In this document: positions 9,398 to 17,688 of the stretch, piece by piece
Layout: each line of letters opens with the position of its first letter
How positions within the stretch are numbered: the first letter of the stretch is position 1
From: Bacteriovoracaceae bacterium
GTDB taxonomy: Bacteria > Bdellovibrionota > UBA1018
Direction: 5' to 3'
Length of the DNA stretch: 64,000 bases
NCBI GenBank assembly: GCA_947447665.1
Contig: CANFJX010000006.1
Coordinates: 62,001-126,000, forward strand
Notes under the pieces: model-generated
What the model was told of the DNA's origin: nothing
What the model saw: only the letters and a program-made list of their open reading frames with translations
Database searches by the model: none
Program-made: the position numbers and the translations under genes

Positions 9398-10354
9398 CTA
9401 ACTCGGCAATGGGGACGGAGTCGTTATTACTAACGGTGACGGTGAGGGCGACGCTGGCCGTGAGGGTGAAGGTGACGAAGTGGGCCCGGCACCTCGGACG
9501 CTTTTAAGCAAAACGGTGGGCTGGAAATCCTTCAACGCAGGAACCAATTCGCCCAGCGCAAAAACTTTCCGGTGATCGTAGACTTCGTCCACAAAGTGAT
9601 CATGGAGAAACTTGGGCCGTTCAGATTGAATTTTTTGAGGCGTCCAGTCGGGGTGCTCTGCCCTGAGCTTAAAAGAGAGATCAGAAAGAACGGCGCCCTC
9701 GATACTGTCCTTCCAAATGATCCCTGATCCCAAAATCCTCACTGGGCCCCAATCTGCCTCGAAAAAACTAAATGAACTAAACTGGGTCAACGCAGGCCCC
9801 TTTTTTTCGATCACCACTAAATCGTCACTCACCCAGACACGGTTACTTCGCCTGAGCTGAATGCGATAGACTTTGCGGTCCGGCCTGGATCGATCCACCT
9901 GATAGGCCGTCTCATAGAGGACATCTGGAACAAAAGGAAACGCAATCGGCCTCTGCCACCGGGTGAGAATTTCAGTCGAATTCTGCTTGATGACTTTAAT
10001 TTCCTTAAACTCTGGAAATAAATCCACATAATGCCCAAAATCACTCATGATTTGATCTAAAGTCTCGATGGGCGCAGAAACCATCATCTTTTTTTGAAGC
10101 CCAATATAATCCTCATCACCGGGAGTCTCCCAAGCCTTGGCTAAAATTGGAGATTCCCTGTGTTTCAAGTCGGACTGCGGCGGTTCGGAGAATTGCGGTG
10201 GCCAATGAGCCAAAACTTGATCCAGGATCGTACGGTAGTACTGGGAACCCTTTAATTCTTCAGAATCCCCCGAAACGGCTATCCACTCGACTCCAAAAGT
10301 AATTAAAAAAACAAAGAGACTATATAGCGCAAATTTTTTAACCATCCCACTCAT
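9398..10354 (-). CDS. SRPBCC/START-like (polyketide cyclase/lipid-transfer fold) protein with N-terminal membrane anchor and Ser/Pro-rich C-terminus
   Basis: VSAPIETLDQIMSDFGHYVDLFPEFKEIKVIKQ resembles SRPBCC; tail GPTSSPSPSRPASPSPSPLVITTPSPLPS. Confidence 0.6.
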   Translation of the reverse strand: MSGMVKKFALYSLFVFLITFGVEWIAVSGDSEELKGSQYYRTILDQVLAHWPPQFSEPPQSDLKHRESPILAKAWETPGDEDYIGLQKKMMVSAPIETLDQIMSDFGHYVDLFPEFKEIKVIKQNSTEILTRWQRPIAFPFVPDVLYETAYQVDRSRPDRKVYRIQLRRSNRVWVSDDLVVIEKKGPALTQFSSFSFFEADWGPVRILGSGIIWKDSIEGAVLSDLSFKLRAEHPDWTPQKIQSERPKFLHDHFVDEVYDHRKVFALGELVPALKDFQPTVLLKSVRGAGPTSSPSPSRPASPSPSPLVITTPSPLPS

Positions 10355-10419
10355 GATGTCCAGATTATGATCTCATCCGTTAAATTTGTATAGCATTCAG
10401 GATCAGGTTTTATAAACGA

Positions 10420-11769
10420 CTATTCGCTCAAGAATGACGCTAACTTAACCAAATCTTCAGCCCCACCCCCAAAACTCTTATGCTTCTCGATGATCTCCTG
10501 ATAGACGCGGGCAGAATGCGTCTCAGTCCGTTCAAAAGTATTATAATCGACTCTAAATAATCCAAACCGGGGGTCAAAACCCTTCACCCACTCAAAGTTA
10601 TCCAAGAGCGACCAGTAGTAGTATCCCCGGACATCGATTCCGTTTTGCCTTGCCATGGCCACTTCGCGGAGATGCTCCCGAATATAACGGGGACGCAGAT
10701 CATCATCTCGATCTGCGATTCCATTTTCGGTGATATACACCGGAAGCTCATAACTTCCTGCAATTTTCAGAACTTTTTGGAGCCCCTGAGGATGTATTGG
10801 CCAATCAACATCAGATGCAGCCTCTCCTTTTCTAGCAAAAGCAACATTGATCGGCGGGCCGTTTAATTTGGGCGTAAACTGAACCCGAGCACGAGTGTAA
10901 TAATTAATTCCTAAATAATCAACGCTCACTCGTTCATTAGCCTCAGGCACTATCGGCGCTTGCGCCATCAGCATGGGAAAACCGAATCGCTGCCCCCTTC
11001 CGGTGATCGCATCCAGCCAAGAGATATTATAAAATTGATGGAGTTGCTCGGCTAACCACCGCTCAATTACGCTCCAAGTCCGGTCGGGTACAAAATCAAT
11101 CATATTATGGGCGATACCCACTTGGGGGGTAATTTCCTTCCATCGACTTTCACTTTTTGGAATTTCTCGATGGATCAAATCATAGGCGATCACATGAGAC
11201 TTGAGGAGATGGTGACAGGCCATCCGGGCCTTCTCTGGCGAATAAATAGCAGGCGGCATGAACTGACCCAAGTAGCAGCCCGCCGTTAAGACCATCGGCT
11301 CATTAATAGTGCACCAGAGAGCTACCTTTGCACCCAGCCGCTCCACTACTTTGCGTGTGAAACGACCAAAAAGCTCGGGCGCCCGCTCCCACGAAAATCC
11401 CCCTTGCTCCGCCATCCAGAGAGGCAAGGTAAAATGATGGAGCGTCAACATCGGAACTAAGCCGAGACGCTCGCACTCCTGAATCAACTCGAAATACCAA
11501 TCAAAAGCCTCTGAATCCCACTGTCCCTCCTGGGGCTCCAATCTGGACCATTCTACCGAAAAACGATAAGAATTCATCCCCAGGTCAGCAGCTCGCTTTA
11601 AATCTTCTCGAAATCGATGCCAGTGATCAGTGCAAGATCCAGAGCGCTCTCCGCGCTCAATTTTTCCCAATGCTTCCCAAGCCCACCAGTCATTTTTGTC
11701 ATTGTAGCCCTCTATTTGATGACTACTGGTGGCTGCCCCCCAAAGAAAGGTTGGATTCGAATGATTCAC
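10420..11769 (-). CDS. GH1 beta-glucosidase
   Basis: FLWGAATSSHQIEG, TINEPMV (acid/base), YITENGIAD (nucleophile), YYYWSLLDNFEWVKGFDPRFGL; no signal peptide. Confidence 0.96.
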   Translation of the reverse strand: MNHSNPTFLWGAATSSHQIEGYNDKNDWWAWEALGKIERGERSGSCTDHWHRFREDLKRAADLGMNSYRFSVEWSRLEPQEGQWDSEAFDWYFELIQECERLGLVPMLTLHHFTLPLWMAEQGGFSWERAPELFGRFTRKVVERLGAKVALWCTINEPMVLTAGCYLGQFMPPAIYSPEKARMACHHLLKSHVIAYDLIHREIPKSESRWKEITPQVGIAHNMIDFVPDRTWSVIERWLAEQLHQFYNISWLDAITGRGQRFGFPMLMAQAPIVPEANERVSVDYLGINYYTRARVQFTPKLNGPPINVAFARKGEAASDVDWPIHPQGLQKVLKIAGSYELPVYITENGIADRDDDLRPRYIREHLREVAMARQNGIDVRGYYYWSLLDNFEWVKGFDPRFGLFRVDYNTFERTETHSARVYQEIIEKHKSFGGGAEDLVKLASFLSE

Positions 11770-12940
11770 TCAGATCTCCGTCTTCTATTAGCTCGAGTTG
11801 AGTCTGGGTTCCGACCCTGAGTTTTTGACCTCGCCAATAAACCGTATTGCCAAAACCAATCACTCCCCAAAGTGGGATCGCCGAGACCTCGCGAACAAAC
11901 CAAAGACCCGGATCGGCCCACGACAACCTGCCCTCGACCGCTTGAATAAGAAGCAAATCGCAGACCAACCAAGCACTCAAGTGAAGAAAAAGAAAAGGCA
12001 AAATCGGTGTACCAAACCCATGATTGAGTGCCCATCCTCCCAGTAAACCAGAAACCACCGAGTTGATCAATATTTCTAGTGTAAATCCAAAACCCGATAT
12101 CGACTTTCTAATTCTTCCCCAACGGATATGACGACCCCAAAAAGAACTTAAGGACTGTTGTCCTATGTGTTGCTGCACCAACTCGGAAGTTAAAACGACC
12201 TTCAAACCTAATTCTCTTATCTTCAATCCAAAGATAAAATCTTCCGCCAAGTAGTTTGCGATACCTTTTAAACCGCCAAATCGAGCGGCTACGGATTTTT
12301 GGAATAACATGACTTTTCCAGAAACTGCCGGATACCCAAAAACATCCATGATCGCTCCCCAGCGCGTCAAATGGGTGTTCAAAATTAGACTTTCGAGCCT
12401 ACCCCCCAGACCAAAAGAATCTAAGCCAGCAATGCTGGAGGTAATCAATCCTACTCCCGGACTTATGTACTCAACTAACTCTTTTAAGTACGTTGGCGTC
12501 GCTCGAACATTGCTATCGCTAATCAAAACCCAATCATTTTTCGCCTGTTGGTAGCCCTTGATCAAATTGTCGACCTTTGGGTTAAATCCTATCTTTGCCT
12601 CGCCTACGAGAACTTGAGCAATAACGGAAGGATATTTCTGAACCAAATCCCGAACCACAGAACAAGCAGGATCGGCCTCGCTTGCGACGCAAAAAATAAG
12701 CTCAAAGTTTGGGTATTCGAGGCGAAAAAAACTTTCCACACATTCCCGAATTCCAGGATCCAAGTTTTTCAATGGTTTAAGAATTGACACAGGTGGCTGA
12801 TAAATCAGGCATCTCTTCGATCGTTCTGAGCTCTGAGTTCGTCCTCTTTGAATCAGCCTCAAAGCTAAAACCGTACCGGCAACTGCGAATCCCGCGACTA
12901 GGACCCAAATCAAAAAACAAAAGTAGACCATGAGAGTCAT
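11723..12940 (-). CDS. GT21 ceramide glucosyltransferase-like (UGCG/HpnI-type) membrane glycosyltransferase
   Basis: VSILKPLKNLDPGIRECVESFFRLEYPNFELIFCVASEADPA, GFNPKVDNLIKGYQQAKNDWVLISDSNVRA, NYLAEDF, HIRWGRIR ((Q/R)xxRW-like), C-terminal TM helices. Confidence 0.9.
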   Translation of the reverse strand: MTLMVYFCFLIWVLVAGFAVAGTVLALRLIQRGRTQSSERSKRCLIYQPPVSILKPLKNLDPGIRECVESFFRLEYPNFELIFCVASEADPACSVVRDLVQKYPSVIAQVLVGEAKIGFNPKVDNLIKGYQQAKNDWVLISDSNVRATPTYLKELVEYISPGVGLITSSIAGLDSFGLGGRLESLILNTHLTRWGAIMDVFGYPAVSGKVMLFQKSVAARFGGLKGIANYLAEDFIFGLKIRELGLKVVLTSELVQQHIGQQSLSSFWGRHIRWGRIRKSISGFGFTLEILINSVVSGLLGGWALNHGFGTPILPFLFLHLSAWLVCDLLLIQAVEGRLSWADPGLWFVREVSAIPLWGVIGFGNTVYWRGQKLRVGTQTQLELIEDGDLSESFESNLSLGGSHQ

Positions 12941-13033
12941 ACTTACCTCACTCTTTTTCTGTATCTTCTCCTAAAAGATTTTCACGATAAACAGAAAAAA
13001 TGTTTTAATTGGGTTTTGAAGCCGAGTAAAAGC

Positions 13034-14959
13034 TCAAACGCCGCGTTCAAGCTCAAGACTGAGCTCTTCCCAACGAACAAGCTTTTCGGTCAAGCTTTGC
13101 TCGAGCTTTTTCTGCTCCTCAATCAACTGAAGGGATTTATTTTTATCTTCATAGGTGCCTACGTCGCCCAAGATGCGATGAAGTGCATCCTGCCGGAGCT
13201 CTAACGCGGCAATTTCAGCTTCTATTTTAATCTTTTCCCGTTCCCAGCTTTTTTTCTGGTTATTCGAAGGACTCTTCGTTTCTTTTGGAGCAAAAGTGGA
13301 TTCCTGTTTTCCCGACTGAACAGGTCGAGATTCAGCAGCCAGAATTTCAACCTGCTTTTTCTTGAGGTAATCCTCGTACTGCCCCAAAAGTTGCAAAACC
13401 TGGGAGCCCTGACCCAAATTTGAACTAGGCACGATCTCAAGGACAGAATCCACGAGAGGGGAAATAAATTCTCGATCATGAGAAACGACGCACAGAGTAC
13501 CCGAATAGTTCCTTAGCGCTTCTAAAAGAATCTCTTTTGACTCGATATCCAGGTGATTCGTGGGTTCATCCAAAATCAGGAAATTAGAGGGTGACAGCAG
13601 GAGTTTGGCGAGAGCCACCCGAGCTTTCTCCCCACCGGACAGCACTCCGCACTTCTTTTCGACCTGATCTCCAGAAAATAAGAAGGCTCCGGCGATTCCC
13701 CGAACCTGACTGAGAGGCATTTCAGGAGCTACCTCTTCCAACTCCTGAAGAATGGTCCGATCGAGCTTCAAACTCTCCGCCTGAAGCTGGGCATAATACC
13801 CCACCACCGCCCCGTGCCCTAGTTTGACGTACCCCTGACTCGGAGTCGCCTTACCGGTCAAAAGCTTCAGTAAGGTTGTTTTTCCTGCTCCGTTCACTCC
13901 AACAATCGCAACTCGAGAACCCCTCTGAAGGGTCCAGTTGACTCCCTTAAAAATCAAACGCTCCCCGTAGCGCATCCCTAGGTCCTGAAGACTCACCACC
14001 TCTTTTCCACTGGGAGGAGCGGGTGGAAAACGAAACCGAATCGATGCTCGGGCTTCAGGCAACTCAATTCGCTCCATTTTATCTAACAGCTTGAGCCGAC
14101 TCTGCGCCTGACGAGCCTTGGTCGCCTTAGCCCCGAATCGATCCACGAAACGTTCAATTTCAGCTATTTTTGCCTGTTGTCCTTGATACTGAGCTTCTAG
14201 CACGGCCAGCCGCTCCGCTTTTTGAAGGCGATAGGCATCTAAATTTCCCCGATACGAGACGAGACGGCGCTGATCAATATCCCAGACCTCATCCACTAAT
14301 CGATTGAGGAAGGCCCGATCATGGCTAATCATGAGGAGCGCCCCGCGGAAGCGTCTCAAAAACTCCTCCAGCCAGAGCAGAGATTCCAAATCGAGATGAT
14401 TGGTCGGCTCGTCTAATAGCAAAAGATCTGGATCCATCAGCAGAATACGTGCAAGAGCTACTCGCATCAGCCAACCCCCGCTGAATTCCGGGAGACTCCG
14501 ATGGAAGTCACTTTCTTTAAATCCGATACCGCTCAGGATCTGCTTAGCTCTCGCCTCGAGGCGGTCTTCGTCCATGAGATCGACCTCTTCAAGAATTCGT
14601 CCATAGCGCTCGAGCGAGGCAGAATCGGAGGGATCTTCGGATAAGCTCTGTTCAAGCTCTTCTTTAGTTTTCAGCAACTCCTCGCGACGACCGTCGAGCC
14701 GCATGACTTCTGAGAGGACGGTTTTTCCGCTAAGCCGTGGGAGGTCTTGGGCTAAATACCCAATGGAGAGATGGGAAGCTCGGGTGACTTTTCCAGAGTC
14801 GGCCTCCTCTTGATGGAGAAGAATCCGAATCAAGGTGCTCTTGCCTGCTCCATTCGGACCGATGAGGGCCACGCGGGATCGGTGCCCGAGTTGGGCGCTA
14901 GCGCCTTCAAATAGCACTTTGGCGCCATACTGCTTGCTAATATTTTGGATGTGAATCAC
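13034..14959 (-). CDS. ABC-F family ATPase (Uup/YheS-like)
   Basis: Two Walker A (GPNGAGKST, GVNGAGKTT), two signature motifs (EFSGGWLMRVALA, LSGGEKARVALA), interdomain linker, coiled-coil C-terminus. Confidence 0.95.
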   Translation of the reverse strand: MIHIQNISKQYGAKVLFEGASAQLGHRSRVALIGPNGAGKSTLIRILLHQEEADSGKVTRASHLSIGYLAQDLPRLSGKTVLSEVMRLDGRREELLKTKEELEQSLSEDPSDSASLERYGRILEEVDLMDEDRLEARAKQILSGIGFKESDFHRSLPEFSGGWLMRVALARILLMDPDLLLLDEPTNHLDLESLLWLEEFLRRFRGALLMISHDRAFLNRLVDEVWDIDQRRLVSYRGNLDAYRLQKAERLAVLEAQYQGQQAKIAEIERFVDRFGAKATKARQAQSRLKLLDKMERIELPEARASIRFRFPPAPPSGKEVVSLQDLGMRYGERLIFKGVNWTLQRGSRVAIVGVNGAGKTTLLKLLTGKATPSQGYVKLGHGAVVGYYAQLQAESLKLDRTILQELEEVAPEMPLSQVRGIAGAFLFSGDQVEKKCGVLSGGEKARVALAKLLLSPSNFLILDEPTNHLDIESKEILLEALRNYSGTLCVVSHDREFISPLVDSVLEIVPSSNLGQGSQVLQLLGQYEDYLKKKQVEILAAESRPVQSGKQESTFAPKETKSPSNNQKKSWEREKIKIEAEIAALELRQDALHRILGDVGTYEDKNKSLQLIEEQKKLEQSLTEKLVRWEELSLELERGV

Positions 14960-15074
14960 AGCAGAGCAATACCAGATTGCGAAGCGGCGTTCTAGTGTTC
15001 TGGAGAATGTTTTCGGGCGTGGGATCCAAACTGCTCACACCGTTAAATATTCCCCAGAACACTCGAGCGAGAAA

Positions 15075-16100
15075 TTAGACTTGCGCTGCCTGAACTGGCT
15101 CCGGTGGGCGAGCCATTTTCGGACTCTTGACTTCTTTCAACCGAGAGAGTGGGAGACGAGAGACTCGACTAAAAAGCCCCAATTTTGGGTCTGTCAAAAA
15201 GCGGAACAAAAGCTTGGTCCACGACATATGGTAAAATAGGTTGTTATACATCTCTGGAGCGATCGCCCGTACCTGAGGGAGCCGGGACCACGAAACACGC
15301 ATCAAATCATGATGCTCGTTGTGATAGCCAACGTTGAAAGCGACTTTATTCAGAGGGCCGTAATAGGAGTAGGTTTCTTGCTTTTCGTGGAGAACGTAGT
15401 GCTCCTGAATCCAACGAGCCCCGACAGGATGTAAGCCGATCGAGAAAATACTCGACCCAACTAGATAGGCCAAGGCCCCCCATCCAAAAAAGTAGGTCAT
15501 TGCAGCCAAGAAAGAAAGCTCGACCGCATAGTTAAGAATCACCCAACGGTTCACTAACTCAATTCCCTTCAAATAAGGAACTCGGAGGAGTTGCGAAAAA
15601 AAGTAGCAAAGATACCAGAGGGATTTACGAAAGGTCGAATTACCGACCCACTGCACCTCAAAAGGTCTCGGCAGATCTGCATCTCGATCGAGCTCCCCCT
15701 GATAGAGGTGGTGCTTGATATGAAAAATCCGAAACGAAATCGCAGAGGGAAAAATAATAGGCAAATTTGCGAAAATCTGGAGCAAACTATTGCTGACATC
15801 GCCCTTAAAAACAAGATTATGGGTACACTCGTGAATTAAAACCCAGAGAGCATGATTGGCCACGGCCCCCACGGTATAGGTCCCAATGAAAATGACCCAC
15901 CATGGCTGGTTTGAAAACACGATCGTGCAAACAATCTGGAGAGCGACAATACCCAAAACATACCAGGCTGTGAAAGGCGTATTTCCAAAAAGCTTCTTCA
16001 CTTCAGGATGCGCCTTTAAAATTTGCTGGGTTCGCCCAAGATGTGGCTCCGGATAAGTAACCTGAATCATTTCAAATGATTGAGCAGTTGATGTACGCAT
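15075..16100 (-). CDS. sphingolipid delta-4 (dihydroceramide) desaturase-like membrane desaturase
   Basis: HECTH, HIKHH, HNEHH histidine boxes; N-terminal PHLGRTQQILKAHPEVKKLFG; ETYSYYGPLNKVAFNVGYHNEHHD matches the DEGS family. Confidence 0.88.
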   Translation of the reverse strand: MRTSTAQSFEMIQVTYPEPHLGRTQQILKAHPEVKKLFGNTPFTAWYVLGIVALQIVCTIVFSNQPWWVIFIGTYTVGAVANHALWVLIHECTHNLVFKGDVSNSLLQIFANLPIIFPSAISFRIFHIKHHLYQGELDRDADLPRPFEVQWVGNSTFRKSLWYLCYFFSQLLRVPYLKGIELVNRWVILNYAVELSFLAAMTYFFGWGALAYLVGSSIFSIGLHPVGARWIQEHYVLHEKQETYSYYGPLNKVAFNVGYHNEHHDLMRVSWSRLPQVRAIAPEMYNNLFYHMSWTKLLFRFLTDPKLGLFSRVSRLPLSRLKEVKSPKMARPPEPVQAAQV

Positions 16101-16198
16101 AGTTGGGAAATCCTCACAATCTAAGTAGAAAATCTATTTTTACTCATTTTCCAGAACGTCATGCTATAACTAACCTTTAAAAAACGAAAGAGCCAAAC

Positions 16199-17065
16199 GT
16201 GACTTCTAACTTTAACTCCTCCCCTTATTTTAAAGGCTGGGCGAAACCCGGCCCCTCCATCGAACCTCCGTCTGATCCACTTCTTCAGCCCGCATCTGAT
16301 GAAAGTCTCGATGCGCTCTCAGGGCACTACCGAATTTTTCAGTTAAAAAAAGGACATCGTTTTTCGACCGACGACCTTCTCGCAGCCTGGTACGGCACCA
16401 CCTGGTGCCCCAGTGCAAGTCGGGTACTTGACCTCGGGAGCGGAATTGGATCCGTCGGAATGACTGCTGCATGGAGACTTCAAGGTGCCCAATTTGTCAC
16501 CATCGAAGCTCAGGAGATCAGTGTCCAGCTAGCTAGAAAATCTGCAAAATTCAATGGGATTGAGCACCGATATGAGATTCGCCAGGGCGACCTTAGAGAC
16601 GAATCAATACTCGGCGAAGATGAAAAGTTTGATCTAATTCTAGGGAGCCCCCCCTACTTTCCACTCAATGCAGGCATCCTCGGCGACCACCCTCAAAAGG
16701 TAGCCTGTCGATTTGAAGTCCGCGGAACCGTGGCTGACTATTGCCAGACCGCAGCTCGACACCTCAATTGGGGCGGCGTGTTTGCTTGTGTATTTCCAGT
16801 GCTTCCTGACGAACAAAACCAACGCGTTTTGACCGCAGCGAAAGAGGCTGGACTCTCAATCATCCGACGTCGGGACGTCATTTTTAAAGAAGGGGATCAG
16901 CCCCTCATCGGCTTGTTTGCGATGGTGCGATCAGATCACCTCCCTGAGCACTTCAGGGAGCAGACCTGGGCCGAGCCACCCCTCACCATCCGCACTCGAA
17001 CCGGCTCGGCGCATCCCGAGTACGCGGCGATTAAGCTCGCAGTGGGTCTACCTCCGAGCTATTGA
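16199..17065 (+). CDS. TrmN6-like SAM-dependent methyltransferase
   Basis: VLDLGSGIGSVGMTAAWRL, FDLILGSPPYF (NPPY-like motif). Confidence 0.8.
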   Translation: MTSNFNSSPYFKGWAKPGPSIEPPSDPLLQPASDESLDALSGHYRIFQLKKGHRFSTDDLLAAWYGTTWCPSASRVLDLGSGIGSVGMTAAWRLQGAQFVTIEAQEISVQLARKSAKFNGIEHRYEIRQGDLRDESILGEDEKFDLILGSPPYFPLNAGILGDHPQKVACRFEVRGTVADYCQTAARHLNWGGVFACVFPVLPDEQNQRVLTAAKEAGLSIIRRRDVIFKEGDQPLIGLFAMVRSDHLPEHFREQTWAEPPLTIRTRTGSAHPEYAAIKLAVGLPPSY

Positions 17066-17175
17066 TCGGAGCGCGGTTCGACCGAGGGCGGATTTCTGAC
17101 TAGTCTCTGGTCAGCCCAAGAAGAGCTTTTCCGAAAAGAAACTGAGCCCGAAATCCCGCCCACGATCTATCCAAT

Positions 17176-17448
17176 TTATCGCCTGTATTTTTTTTGTGCG
17201 ATTCGCTTCATTGGTCCTTCGAGACGCGACTTCTCTCCGAAGGATGGGAGTTTCTCCTTAAACCGACTTTCCTCCAAGCTCAGCTCCCGGATGCTGGCAT
17301 CGAAATCAACTTTTCCTGCTTTCGGAACCCGAATTTCAGAAAGTCTCTGATCGATCGCAGCGCCAGGCGGGGGCACTGAGGCCTTAGAAATTGATAAGAT
17401 CGTTAGGCCGATCAACAGCCCGCCACAAAACCACAACATTTTCTGCAT
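17176..17448 (-). CDS. hypothetical secreted/membrane small protein
   Basis: 90 aa, N-terminal hydrophobic segment MQKMLWFCGGLLIGLTILSISKAS. Confidence 0.5.
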   Translation of the reverse strand: MQKMLWFCGGLLIGLTILSISKASVPPPGAAIDQRLSEIRVPKAGKVDFDASIRELSLEESRFKEKLPSFGEKSRLEGPMKRIAQKKYRR

Positions 17449-17688
17449 GGCCTATTTTCCTCGCATTAGCTACACTTCAAAGAGCTTGATAGACATCGAG
17501 TCTCGCTCGCTCCTGTCTGAGTAAAATCACTCGAGACCCGGCTCCATGAGCAAGGTTAGTGCCAATCCAAGTGAACCACTCAACTATTGAATATGATGAT
17601 GTTTTTAAATTTGAATTTAACTCTGCTCTGTAAAAATTGATTTGAGACTTGTTTAACTTTTAGACATCTGTCAAATCTTCAATCAACC

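Noticed and set aside
13560-14900. ABC-F ATPase as an antibiotic resistance determinant
   Set aside because: Sequence looks like a housekeeping Uup/YheS-type ABC-F; nothing specific to ARE-type resistance proteins.
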